Shown here: one piece after another, positions 43,963-52,893 of the stretch
Numbering within the stretch: position 1 is the stretch's first letter
How the letters are laid out: each line of letters opens with the position of its first letter
Assembly (NCBI GenBank): GCA_002345425.1
Contig: DDWA01000011.1
Location: 17,832 to 81,831 of the forward strand
Source of the DNA: Caryophanales bacterium UBA2298
GTDB taxonomy: Bacteria > Bacillota_I > Bacilli_A > Izemoplasmatales > Hujiaoplasmataceae
Length of the DNA: 64,000 nucleotides
Direction of reading: 5' to 3'
Notes under the pieces: generated by a model
What the model was told of the DNA's origin: nothing
The model's input: the letters and a program-made list of their open reading frames with translations, nothing else
Database searches by the model: none
Position numbers and translations under genes: made by a program

Positions 43963-46589
43963 CGGACTAAACCTTTGATATGCTCTATCGCTTCATCAAC
44001 TTTACTGATATCTTTTCCTCCTGCTTGAGCAAAATCAGGGCGCCCACCGCCATTACCACCACAAATTTGAGCAGCGGTTTTAACAATTTGACCAGCGTTT
44101 AACTTTTTTAAATTGCTTTTTGCGACAAAAATAATTTTCTCATCGATTACTGAAGCTAAGAAAACAAAATCAATATCCTGTTTAGAAGCCGCTTCATCAG
44201 CTAATTGTTTAAGTACAGAAGCATTAATATCATCAAGTCTTGCGATAATCATATTTTTCTCAGCTAAACCACTCAAATCTTGTACTGAATCAAGAGCTTT
44301 ATTTTCTTTTAATTGATTGTACTGTTTTTCTAGATCTTTTACAGCAATCTGAGCCTGGTGTAATTCTTCTCTTTTGTTGATGACATCTTGATAGCTGCCC
44401 AAGTTTTCTTTGTCCTTTTTAAAATCAAAACTTAAATTAATTTTTTCTTCTTTAGCATAAGATAATATCTTATCAGCTTTCACCAATAGGTTTTCAATAT
44501 CTTGATTCAAACCTACTAAAGATTCACTTAATGTCTCAACCATTTTATTGACGACAGCTTCAATTCTATAAATCCCTGATCCAATAGAAGAAACTGATTT
44601 TATCGCAAACTTACCGATATCTTTAATATCTTTAACATGAGTTCCACCACAAAGATCAAGCGTGTATTTCAAATCAATCGTTCTGACTTTATCTCCGTAT
44701 TTTTCTCCAAATTCAGCGATTGCCCCTAAAGCCTTAGCTTCATCAACTGATAAAATTCTTGTGTTTGATGGATAAGATTCTTTAATCATTTCATTTACTG
44801 TTTTTTCGATTATCAAAATCATTTCATCATTAATATTTTCAAAATGATTGAAGTCAAATCTTAAACTATCAAAACTAACTTGAGAACCTTGCTGGGAAAC
44901 ATGATTTCCTAAAATATCCCTTAGAGCTTTAAAAAGCAAATGCGTTGCGGAATGATGATATTCAGTTAGTTCTCTTCTTTTTTCATCTACTTCGGCAATA
45001 ACATTCATACCTTCAAAGTTACTTGACAATTCTTCCTTGACTTTGTGAATAAATTGACCGTTAGGTAATTTTTCAACATCGATAACGCTTAAAGAAATTT
45101 CCTTATTATAAATCATTCCTTGGTCAGCCATTTGTCCACCTGAAGTCGCATAGAAAGGCGTTTGATCAAGTACTAATCCTTCAGGAAAAACTTTAATGAT
45201 TTTTGCATTTGTTTTTAAAGTATCATAGCCGACAAATTCACTTTTTTCATCAAAATTCAAATACTCTTCATTTTGTCCCATCATTGAGTCAGTTTCATTG
45301 CGAGCTTTTCTAGCTCGATCTTTTTGCTTTTCCATCTCAACTTTAAAACCAGCAATATCAACTTCATATCCTTGTTCTTCAGCATACTCAGAAGTTAACT
45401 CCAAGGGAAAACCATAAGTGTCATAAAGCAAGAAAGCGTCTGCGCCACTAATTACTTTAGTACTATTTTCAATAATATCATTTAACTTCTTTTCCCCAGC
45501 TAACAAAGTTTCCAAGAATTTGTTTTCTTCTGTTTCAACAATCTTCTTAACAATTGTTACTTTATTTTCAATATAAGGGTAAAAAGGTTTTAACACCTTG
45601 ATAACCTCATCTACTAAACTGACTAAAAAAGGTTTTTCTATTTTTAATTGCTTTCCGTATTTAACCGCTCTTCTCAGTAATCTTCTTAAAACATAACCTC
45701 TACCTTCATTAGAAAGCATCGCGCCATCACTGATAGCCATAGTTACAGTTCTGATGTGATCAGCAATTACTTTAAAGGCTTTTTGTCCTTGATAAGGCAC
45801 ATTTGATATCTTAGCTATTTTATTAATAATAGGCATAAATAAGTCTGTTTCAAAATTTGTCACGGCACCTTGAATAACTGAAGCAAATCTTTCTAAACCC
45901 GCTCCAGTATCAATATTTTTCGAAGGTAATTCTGGATATTCACTTCTATTAAGACCTTCAATTGCATTGTACTGCGATAAGACAATATTCCATAATTCCA
46001 CATAACGATCGTTTTCAATATCTTTTTTAATTGATTCAGTTGTAAAATCACCGAAAGCTTCACCACGATCAAAGAAAATCTCAGTACATGGCCCACAAGG
46101 CCCAGAGCCTATTTCCCAGAAATTACCTTCACTAGGAATTAAATGTTCTTCTTCAACGCCAAGATCAAGCCATCTTTGCTTAGTATCTTCATCGGTGGGA
46201 TAATAAGTAAAAAAGAGTTTGTCAAGTGGAAAACCAAAATATTTTTCGCTAGTCAATAACTCAAATCCGTATTCGATTGCTTCATCTCGGAAATAATCGC
46301 CAATGGAAAAATTCCCCATCATTTCAAAGAATGTATGGTGTCTTGCGGTATTACCTACATTATCAATATCATTGGTTCTAATACATTTTTGAATATTGAC
46401 AATTCTTGGATTTTTTGGTACAACACGACCATCAAAATATTTCTTCAAAGCCGCTACTCCAGAATTCATCCATAAAAGCGTTGGATCATTATTAGGAATC
46501 AAAGAAGCTCCTTCTTCGACTGAATGACCCTTATCTTTAAAAAAAATTATCCAAGTTTGTCTAATTTCATTACCCGTTAAATATTTCAT
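43959..46589 (-). CDS. alaS: Alanine-tRNA ligase
   Basis: 876 residues, full length. The class II core has MNSGVAALKKYFDG-like motif 2 and GPCGPCTEIFFD; the editing domain has HHSATHLLFKAL and CGGTHV zinc ligands; the C-Ala domain ends CGGNGGGRPDFAQAGG. It charges tRNA-Ala and clears Ser/Gly errors. The ATG at 46589 is eight bases after GAGGTG. Expression is controlled by an upstream T-box. It ends in TGA. Confidence 0.97.
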   Translation of the reverse strand: MKYLTGNEIRQTWIIFFKDKGHSVEEGASLIPNNDPTLLWMNSGVAALKKYFDGRVVPKNPRIVNIQKCIRTNDIDNVGNTARHHTFFEMMGNFSIGDYFRDEAIEYGFELLTSEKYFGFPLDKLFFTYYPTDEDTKQRWLDLGVEEEHLIPSEGNFWEIGSGPCGPCTEIFFDRGEAFGDFTTESIKKDIENDRYVELWNIVLSQYNAIEGLNRSEYPELPSKNIDTGAGLERFASVIQGAVTNFETDLFMPIINKIAKISNVPYQGQKAFKVIADHIRTVTMAISDGAMLSNEGRGYVLRRLLRRAVKYGKQLKIEKPFLVSLVDEVIKVLKPFYPYIENKVTIVKKIVETEENKFLETLLAGEKKLNDIIENSTKVISGADAFLLYDTYGFPLELTSEYAEEQGYEVDIAGFKVEMEKQKDRARKARNETDSMMGQNEEYLNFDEKSEFVGYDTLKTNAKIIKVFPEGLVLDQTPFYATSGGQMADQGMIYNKEISLSVIDVEKLPNGQFIHKVKEELSSNFEGMNVIAEVDEKRRELTEYHHSATHLLFKALRDILGNHVSQQGSQVSFDSLRFDFNHFENINDEMILIIEKTVNEMIKESYPSNTRILSVDEAKALGAIAEFGEKYGDKVRTIDLKYTLDLCGGTHVKDIKDIGKFAIKSVSSIGSGIYRIEAVVNKMVETLSESLVGLNQDIENLLVKADKILSYAKEEKINLSFDFKKDKENLGSYQDVINKREELHQAQIAVKDLEKQYNQLKENKALDSVQDLSGLAEKNMIIARLDDINASVLKQLADEAASKQDIDFVFLASVIDEKIIFVAKSNLKKLNAGQIVKTAAQICGGNGGGRPDFAQAGGKDISKVDEAIEHIKGLVR

Positions 46590-46625
46590 ATCCATATCAC
46601 CTCTTTAAAAATCTTTAACTAAAAA

Positions 46626-46853
46626 AGAAAATCGCCCCTTTTAAATAAAAGGACGATTTATTCGCGGTACCACCTTAATTCTAGCTTTTATAGCTAGCAC
46701 TTAAAAACCTTAACGCGGTTTATTTCGGGTATCTTTAACAACACCACTCAAAAGGAGCTTCATAGCTATTTCATGTTTAGTTTCACCTAATCTAAACTCT
46801 CTATTTTTTATGAACTATCTATTACTAGTCTTCGTCATCGATTTTCATGAGTT
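46626..46853 (-). promoter_or_regulatory. T-box riboswitch, Ala specifier, controlling alaS
   Basis: Minus-strand leader of about 230 bases. It has a Stem I with the specifier GCU (46756-46758) in the usual GAA-codon-CC setting, the AAGGTGGTACCGCG T-box sequence (46661-46676) and a terminator, AAATCG-CCTTTT arms closing with AAAGG-GCGATTT at 46626-46660 and a T-run. Uncharged tRNA-Ala would favour the antiterminator and permit transcription of alaS. Confidence 0.93.
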
Positions 46854-46882
46854 ATTATACAATAAACTTGATTGTTTTGCAA
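46854..46882 (-). promoter_or_regulatory. alaS promoter
   Basis: TTGCAA (46877-46882), 17 bases, TATAAT (46854-46859), directly upstream of the T-box. Confidence 0.8.
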
Positions 46883-46887
46883 ATAAA

Positions 46888-49122
46888 TTACAAGAAATCT
46901 GCAATCTTTAAATCATTATTATCTTCACTATCTTCCGTATTTTCTAAAAAATGATTTAAAAGCGTATTTCGCTTACGGTCAGTTCCTAAAACGCCTCGTT
47001 TATAAGCTTCAAAATCACCGATTAAAATCAAGCGTTCTTTAGCTCTTGTGACTCCCGTATACAACAATTTCCTTTTAAGCATTATCGTATACGCTTTGCT
47101 TAAAGGTAAGATAACCGCTTTGAATTCAGAACCTTGTGATTTATGAATCGAAACTGCGTAAGCTAAAGTTAAATTCTCTAAATCTTTTGTACTATATTTA
47201 ACGATATTCTCTGAAAAATCAACGATTAATTCATCGTTTGGGGTAATGCCAATTACCGTACCTTGATCACCGTTCATAATATTGTCTTCGGGCTGATTGA
47301 CCAATTGCATAACTTTATCATTATACCAAAACTCTTTATCTTTAAATTTAACGGTATAATCTTTATTCACACTATTAAAAGTACTTTGAATAAGCGCGTT
47401 TATCCTATCTATTCCATTGTATCCTTTATAAATAGGTATCAATACTTGAATATCATTGGCTAAATCATACCCTCCATCAATAAGTTGCGAAATCTTATCA
47501 ACTATCCTTCCAGCGATAAAATCGTCGTTAGCATTAATGAATTGTTTATCTTCATAATTATGGAAAAAATCTTCATTAATATTTTTACTTAAAATATCAT
47601 AAGCCAAAGATATAATATGCGAATCACTCGCTTGGCGGTGAATAACATCTAATTCCACCACATTAAATAATTTTGAAGAGATCAAATTATTCAACACGTC
47701 TCCTGGTCCTACTGACGGTAACTGATTAGCATCCCCTACCATTATTACTAAGGTATCGGTACTGATAGCGGAAAATAACTTTTTAGCTAATAACGAATCA
47801 AGCATCGAGGCTTCGTCGATGATGATGATTTTAGCATCTAACTCATTAAACTCATCAAATTTAAAATCACCTTCAAAATCATATCCTAATAATTTATGAA
47901 CTGTCGTCGCTGTTAAATTGCAAGCTTCAGAAAGTCTTTTCGCAGCTTTGCCTGTAGGCGCAGCTAATTTAATATTATTCGAATTTATCTGGTTGTTGTG
48001 AAGTAATCTATAGATGTCAATAACACCTTTAATAACTGTTGTTTTACCAGTACCTGGCCCACCAGTTATTATTGAAAAATTATTGTTTAATGCCGTGTAA
48101 ATCGCTTTTTTCTGTGCTTTTGTATAAGTAATATCATTGAATCCTTGGAAATCTTCAAGCAATTTATTGAACGTATCTTTGTCAATGGCATTAACTTCTT
48201 TATCATTAATTTGTTTAATTTTTCTTGCCAATTCCTTTTCACTGTTATAAAGATACTTTAAAGCAATTTTGTCTTCCAACAAAACTATTCTTCCTGATAT
48301 GAGTAATGATTCTAACTGATCATGTACCAACTCCTCAGAGACATTGAAATCAGGATGAGAATTTAAATAGCTCAAAGTGTATTCAATCAGTTTATCCTTT
48401 TCCAAATAAGTATCGCCATATTTATTCATAAACTCAGTCATTAAATAATAGATAACGGCGGATATTCTTAAAGGCGAATCATATTGAAAGCCGATTTTTA
48501 AACCAATTTCATCAGCTCTTTTAAAGCCAATACCTTCAATGTGATCCATTAAGATATAAGGATTTTCTTTAATAGTATTTACAGTACTTACCCCATAGTA
48601 AGAATAGATTCTCATTGCCATTTTTGGAGAAATATCAAAACTGTATAACCATACTAAAGTGTTTTCCATTTCTTTATTAGCCACTACTTCTTTAAAGATT
48701 GAATCTCTTAATTTGGCATTAATTTTAGGAACCTTATCTAAAACATGCTTGTCCTCAGAAATTAAATCTAAAGCGGACAAACCCAAAACCTCAATGATTC
48801 TTTCTGCCGTTTTCTTTCCAACTCCTTTAAACAAATCACTAGATAGATAATCCAATAATCCTTCAAAAGTGTTGTCGACCATTCTTTCAAAGCGATTAGC
48901 ATTATATTGAATTCCGTATTTAGGATGATTAGTTACTTCACCATAAAAACGATAATTTACACTATGCTCCAACTTAGGAAAAAACCCACAAACTATAATT
49001 GTGGGTTCAAAATGAACGACATCTACATCATCAGTGTCAGTAATCTTAACTTTAATCACTGAATATGAAGTATCTTCGCTATAGAATAAATATCTTTGAA
49101 TATTACCTTCAATATAACTCAT
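46888..49122 (-). CDS. recD2: RecD-like DNA helicase RecD2
   Basis: 744 residues. An N-terminal OB-like and helix-hairpin-helix region (GVGKKTAERIIEVLG near residue 98) precedes two RecA-like domains: GGPGTGKTTVI (Walker A, about 353), IIDEASMLD (Walker B), GDANQLPSVGPGDVL and LAYAVSIHKSQGSEF (motif VI region). It is the RecBC-independent 5'-3' helicase of Bacillota, used in replication-fork and mismatch maintenance. It lies immediately upstream of the alaS leader, as in Bacillus, and nine bases after the aminopeptidase gene. Confidence 0.95.
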   Translation of the reverse strand: MSYIEGNIQRYLFYSEDTSYSVIKVKITDTDDVDVVHFEPTIIVCGFFPKLEHSVNYRFYGEVTNHPKYGIQYNANRFERMVDNTFEGLLDYLSSDLFKGVGKKTAERIIEVLGLSALDLISEDKHVLDKVPKINAKLRDSIFKEVVANKEMENTLVWLYSFDISPKMAMRIYSYYGVSTVNTIKENPYILMDHIEGIGFKRADEIGLKIGFQYDSPLRISAVIYYLMTEFMNKYGDTYLEKDKLIEYTLSYLNSHPDFNVSEELVHDQLESLLISGRIVLLEDKIALKYLYNSEKELARKIKQINDKEVNAIDKDTFNKLLEDFQGFNDITYTKAQKKAIYTALNNNFSIITGGPGTGKTTVIKGVIDIYRLLHNNQINSNNIKLAAPTGKAAKRLSEACNLTATTVHKLLGYDFEGDFKFDEFNELDAKIIIIDEASMLDSLLAKKLFSAISTDTLVIMVGDANQLPSVGPGDVLNNLISSKLFNVVELDVIHRQASDSHIISLAYDILSKNINEDFFHNYEDKQFINANDDFIAGRIVDKISQLIDGGYDLANDIQVLIPIYKGYNGIDRINALIQSTFNSVNKDYTVKFKDKEFWYNDKVMQLVNQPEDNIMNGDQGTVIGITPNDELIVDFSENIVKYSTKDLENLTLAYAVSIHKSQGSEFKAVILPLSKAYTIMLKRKLLYTGVTRAKERLILIGDFEAYKRGVLGTDRKRNTLLNHFLENTEDSEDNNDLKIADFL

Positions 49123-49131
49123 AATACCTCT

Positions 49132-50397
49132 TTAGTTCATAAAAGCTTCAATATCGGCAACTTCCTTAATGATATCTTTACTTAAATTCTCATAACCATT
49201 TTTGGTTACCAATACATTATCTTCAATTCTAATACCAATTCCTTCTTCAGCTATATAAATACCTGGTTCAACAGTTATAACAGCTCCAGGAGCTAAAGGC
49301 TCTTGATAAGTGCCGGTATCATGGACATCAAGTCCTAGATAATGACTTACGTTATGATAATAATACTTATCTACGTCAGACTTTTCTTTAATTAAACCTA
49401 ATTTGATCATGCCTTCAGCTAAAGACTCTTTAGCAAATGCATTTAATTCAGAAACAAAAAGACCTGGTTTAACCTTAGCGATAGTTGCTTTATTTACCTC
49501 TAGTACCAATTGATAAAATTGTTTTTGACGATTAGTAAACTTACCATCAACTGGGAAAGTTCTTGAGATATCCCCAGCATATAAATTAGACATCGCCCCT
49601 AAGTCTAATAAAACTAAACTGCCTTTTTTAACTTCTTGATTATTTTCAACATAATGCAGGATTGTTGCGTTTTCACCGCTAGCAACGATAGTATCAAAAG
49701 CCACTCCTTCAGAGCCTGCCATCTTAATAGCATATTCAAAAAGCGCTTCTAATTGTCTTTCGTTTACCTTAGGTCCTGCATTTCTTAGGATTGATTCAAT
49801 TCCTGTTTTTGTATAAGCGATTGCTTGTTTGATTTCTTCGATTTCATCCATTGATTTAATGCGACGATTATTACTGATAATAACGTTTAAATCATTGATT
49901 ATTAGTTCAGGGTAATTCTCAACAATTTCCTTAAAGTAAACAAAACTCATTGGCTTTCTCATCTTTTTATATCTAAACAAATCCAAATAAAGATTCTTAG
50001 GCGTTGAGCCTAAAAGTGCTTGGCGCGAATCAGTCAAAATCTTATTAGCGATAAAATCTTTAAAATCTTGAACATATAAAATGTTTTTTTCGACAATTCC
50101 GGATATTTCAGTTACTTCCTTCTTTGTCAAACGACTTCCTAACCATTTTGTCGCAAATTCACTTGGTTCTTCAATAAAAATATATTCAAAATAATTATCT
50201 CCGTCCTTAGCTAAAAACAAGAAAAAATTTTCTCTTTGTAAACCGGTCAAATAATAGAAATGACGATTGGGTATGAATTTATGGAATTGATCCCAAGTCT
50301 TATGCATTGCTTCACCTGAAGCCAGTAATGCAAAAGAGTTTTCTATCAACTCATCCATTAATATTTTTCTTCTTCTAATAAACTCTACATTTTTCAT
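49132..50397 (-). CDS. pepP: M24 family Xaa-Pro aminopeptidase
   Basis: 421 residues with an N-terminal creatinase-like domain and the pita-bread catalytic domain. Metal ligands are in LLDLGAMSNLYAGDISRTFP (two Asp), NVSHYLGLDVHDTG (His), VITVEPGIY (Glu) and GIRIEDNVLV (Glu). It removes the first residue of peptides with Pro at position 2. GAGGTGAT precedes the ATG. Cotranscribed with recD2 at nine bases. Confidence 0.94.
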   Translation of the reverse strand: MKNVEFIRRRKILMDELIENSFALLASGEAMHKTWDQFHKFIPNRHFYYLTGLQRENFFLFLAKDGDNYFEYIFIEEPSEFATKWLGSRLTKKEVTEISGIVEKNILYVQDFKDFIANKILTDSRQALLGSTPKNLYLDLFRYKKMRKPMSFVYFKEIVENYPELIINDLNVIISNNRRIKSMDEIEEIKQAIAYTKTGIESILRNAGPKVNERQLEALFEYAIKMAGSEGVAFDTIVASGENATILHYVENNQEVKKGSLVLLDLGAMSNLYAGDISRTFPVDGKFTNRQKQFYQLVLEVNKATIAKVKPGLFVSELNAFAKESLAEGMIKLGLIKEKSDVDKYYYHNVSHYLGLDVHDTGTYQEPLAPGAVITVEPGIYIAEEGIGIRIEDNVLVTKNGYENLSKDIIKEVADIEAFMN

Positions 50398-50469
50398 AAT
50401 GATATCACCTCATTAAAAATATTATAACATGAATATCTAATCTCTTCATCAATAAAGTGAGTAATTTAT

Positions 50470-50499
50470 AAAAAAAGAGCCTCAATTATCTGAGTCTTT
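50470..50499 (-). terminator. Terminator after the VTT-domain gene
   Basis: AGACTCA...TGAGGCT stem with one mismatch and seven T's on the minus strand. Confidence 0.7.
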
Positions 50500-51114
50500 A
50501 AAAATTGAATCTTCTTTGTTTTTCCTTGATCTTAAATAAAGAATCCAAAGTCCTAACATCGCAAAATAAACCAACATCATCCATAGCACGTTTAAAGGAT
50601 GGTTTTGTAAATTGAAAACCGAACCCAAAAAGACGAGAAATAAAATAATTATCAATCTTGATGTTAAGGTCAAAAAGATGTATTTCGATATCTTAACCTT
50701 GGTTAAAGATAGGGCGTAATTAAGAATTGAAGAAGGCAAAAAAGGATTTGATAAAAGCATCAAAACAACCCAAATATTCTTTCCTTCAACAACATTCAAA
50801 AAAATCTTTCCGTATTTATTTTTTTTAACCTTTTTTAAAAAATAATCAGCGACAGTAACTCTGATAATTAAAAAGATTAAAAACATTCCTAAAAAAGAGC
50901 CTAAAACCGACAAACTAATCGCTAATAACGTACCTTCCAAAGTACCGAAAGCGGTTGAAAAAATACTTAAGTTAAAAGCTACTACTACAGTTAAAGGAAT
51001 TGAGGGTATAACAGCTTCAATAAATGGCAAAACAACTCCAAATAATGGAGCTAGCCAAAGATTATCTTGAATCAATTGTCTAATTGTTTCTAGTAAATCA
51101 TAAAAAAAGTTCAT
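50482..51114 (-). CDS. VTT-domain (TVP38/TMEM64, DedA-like) membrane protein
   Basis: 210 residues with about five membrane segments. The VTT domain shows FIEAVIPSIPLTVVVAFNL near the start, SVLGSFLGMFLIFLIIR in the middle and LSNPFLPSSILNYALSLTK late. Relatives include DedA proteins (undecaprenyl-phosphate flippases) and eukaryotic TMEM41/VMP1 lipid scramblases; the TVP38 branch is less defined. The ATG at 51114 is chosen since GAGGG lies four bases upstream. Confidence 0.82.
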   Translation of the reverse strand: MNFFYDLLETIRQLIQDNLWLAPLFGVVLPFIEAVIPSIPLTVVVAFNLSIFSTAFGTLEGTLLAISLSVLGSFLGMFLIFLIIRVTVADYFLKKVKKNKYGKIFLNVVEGKNIWVVLMLLSNPFLPSSILNYALSLTKVKISKYIFLTLTSRLIIILFLVFLGSVFNLQNHPLNVLWMMLVYFAMLGLWILYLRSRKNKEDSIFKDSDN

Positions 51115-51138
51115 TTTACCCTCGATTAATCTTCTAGT

Positions 51139-51163
51139 AAAAAAGCATCGCAAGGATGCTTTT
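51139..51163 (-). terminator. gap terminator
   Basis: AAAAGCATC and GATGCTTTT arms with a short loop, then T's on the minus strand. Confidence 0.82.
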
Positions 51164-51180
51164 AAAGTTATTTTCTAATA

Positions 51181-52182
51181 TTATTTTGCGAACATTTTTA
51201 AAGTTCTAATCATTTGAGATGTAAATGAATATTCATTATCATACCAAGTTAAAACTTTAACTAATTGTTTGCCATCGACATCCATAACTGATGTAGATAA
51301 TGAATCGAACAATGTTCCATAAGTCATACCAATTGTATCAGAAGAAACGATTGGATCTTCAGTATAACCAACTGTATCTGATTGAGCATTCTTAACTGCA
51401 GCGTTAACTTCAGCTACTGTTACATTTTTCTTCAACTCAACAACTAAATCAACAATTGAACCAGTGATAACTGGAACTCTTAATGCAAGACCGTCTAATT
51501 TACCTTTTAACTGTGGTAAAACTAAACCAACAGCCGCTGCTGCACCAGTTGAAGTAGGAACGATATTAGCGGCCGCTGCTCTACCTCTTCTTGCATAAAT
51601 ACCTTTTTTATGAGGTATATCTAAAGTTACTTGGTCATTTGTATATGCGTGAACTGTAGTCATGAAGCCTTTAACAATACCGAAATTGTCATCCAAAATT
51701 TTAGCGATAGGTGCTAAACAGTTTGTTGTACATGAAGCGGCACTAATAATTTTTTCGTCACCTTTCAAACTTTCATGGTTAACACCATAAACGATTGTTG
51801 GGATATTTCCCTTAGCTGGTGCTGAAATTACTACTTTTTTAGCTCCTGCTTTTAAATGTTTTCCAGCGCCTTCTTCAGAAACGAAGAAACCAGTACATTC
51901 TAAAACTACATCAACATCTAAATCTTTCCATGGTAATAATTCAGGATCTTTTTGGGATAGTACAGGAATACGTTTTCCCTCTACTACTATATCAGTTCCT
52001 TCAAATGAAACTTGTTTGTTATATCTACCTTGTGAACTATCATATTTTAGTAGATATGCTAATTGTTCTGCATCTGTTAAGTCATTGATTGCGACGATAT
52101 CGAAATCTGCATTGCCGAACATAACTCTAAACGCTAAACGTCCGATTCTTCCGAATCCATTGATTGCTACTTTTACTGCCAT
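51181..52182 (-). CDS. gap: Glyceraldehyde-3-phosphate dehydrogenase
   Basis: 333 residues. GFGRIGRLAFR (NAD site), SAASCTTNCLAP with catalytic Cys153 or nearby, and a final WYDNEYSFTSQM. NAD specificity is suggested by the DLTD acidic end of strand 2. It makes 1,3-bisphosphoglycerate. AGGAGG lies eight bases before ATG. It is a single-gene unit with its own promoter; pgk and tpi are not adjacent. Confidence 0.97.
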   Translation of the reverse strand: MAVKVAINGFGRIGRLAFRVMFGNADFDIVAINDLTDAEQLAYLLKYDSSQGRYNKQVSFEGTDIVVEGKRIPVLSQKDPELLPWKDLDVDVVLECTGFFVSEEGAGKHLKAGAKKVVISAPAKGNIPTIVYGVNHESLKGDEKIISAASCTTNCLAPIAKILDDNFGIVKGFMTTVHAYTNDQVTLDIPHKKGIYARRGRAAAANIVPTSTGAAAAVGLVLPQLKGKLDGLALRVPVITGSIVDLVVELKKNVTVAEVNAAVKNAQSDTVGYTEDPIVSSDTIGMTYGTLFDSLSTSVMDVDGKQLVKVLTWYDNEYSFTSQMIRTLKMFAK

Positions 52183-52215
52183 TGTTTTTTCCTCCTAAAT
52201 TTAGAATACATTAGT

Positions 52216-52244
52216 ATTTTACTATAAAAAGTGATATTTATCAA
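52216..52244 (-). promoter_or_regulatory. gap promoter
   Basis: TTGATA (52239-52244), 17 bases, TAAAAT (52216-52221). Confidence 0.75.
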
Positions 52245-52331
52245 TAAACTATGCTTGAATAAAGCGTTTTCAATTAAGATTTTGCGATTTTGATGAAAAT
52301 AAAAAATGAAGATTTCTCTTCACTTTATAAA

Positions 52332-52778
52332 TTAAATATTTTTCTTCGCCTCAGCCATAGCGTTTTTAATGCATTGTTTGTATTCGCAATCATCTTTGCA
52401 TTCATCACATACTACAAACTTTCTAAATTCTCTTGGTATAAAAGCGCGGATTTCATCTTCATTATAACCTGTCTGCATAATTTGTTCGTTGATGATAATC
52501 GGTCTTTTAAGTATCGTTGGATTATCGATAATGAAGTTTGTTAATTCCGAAAATTTCATTTCATCTGGTTCAATTTGACTTTCCTTAAAAATCTTTGATC
52601 TTGTTGAAATTATATCTTCAAATCCATTTTCAGAATACTTTAACATATTCATAATATCATTTCTGGTTAACTTAATACCAATTATATTTTTTTCCCGATA
52701 AGGAATTTTATTTAAGTCCAACCATTTCTTTGCTTTACGGCATGAGGAACAACTAGAACTTGTGTATAAAGTAATCAT
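52332..52778 (-). CDS. spx: Spx-type transcriptional regulator with Cys-rich C-terminal tail
   Basis: 148 residues against about 131 for Bacillus Spx. The redox switch CSSC sits at residues 10-13, and RPIIINEQIMQTGYNEDEIRAF follows the RNA-polymerase-alpha-binding part of Spx closely. The added tail has four cysteines at 124, 127, 131 and 136 (CDECKDDCEYKQC), a spacing that could bind zinc or iron. Spx binds the alpha subunit and redirects transcription under disulfide stress. The ATG at 52778 follows GCGAGG by eight bases. The C-terminal extension is unusual. Confidence 0.9.
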   Translation of the reverse strand: MITLYTSSSCSSCRKAKKWLDLNKIPYREKNIIGIKLTRNDIMNMLKYSENGFEDIISTRSKIFKESQIEPDEMKFSELTNFIIDNPTILKRPIIINEQIMQTGYNEDEIRAFIPREFRKFVVCDECKDDCEYKQCIKNAMAEAKKNI

Positions 52779-52827
52779 ATTCAAAACCTCGCTTCCTTAT
52801 AATTATATCATAAAGAGACGTATTTTG

Positions 52828-52857
52828 AACACATTTTTTGTAAAATAGTGTTATAAT
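52828..52857 (+). promoter_or_regulatory. pepF promoter
   Basis: Extended -10 TGTTATAAT (hexamer 52852-52857) with a weak -35; about 37 bases before ATG. Confidence 0.5.
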
Positions 52858-52893
52858 AAAAACAGTAAATTTTTATGAAAGGTAGACAGATAT

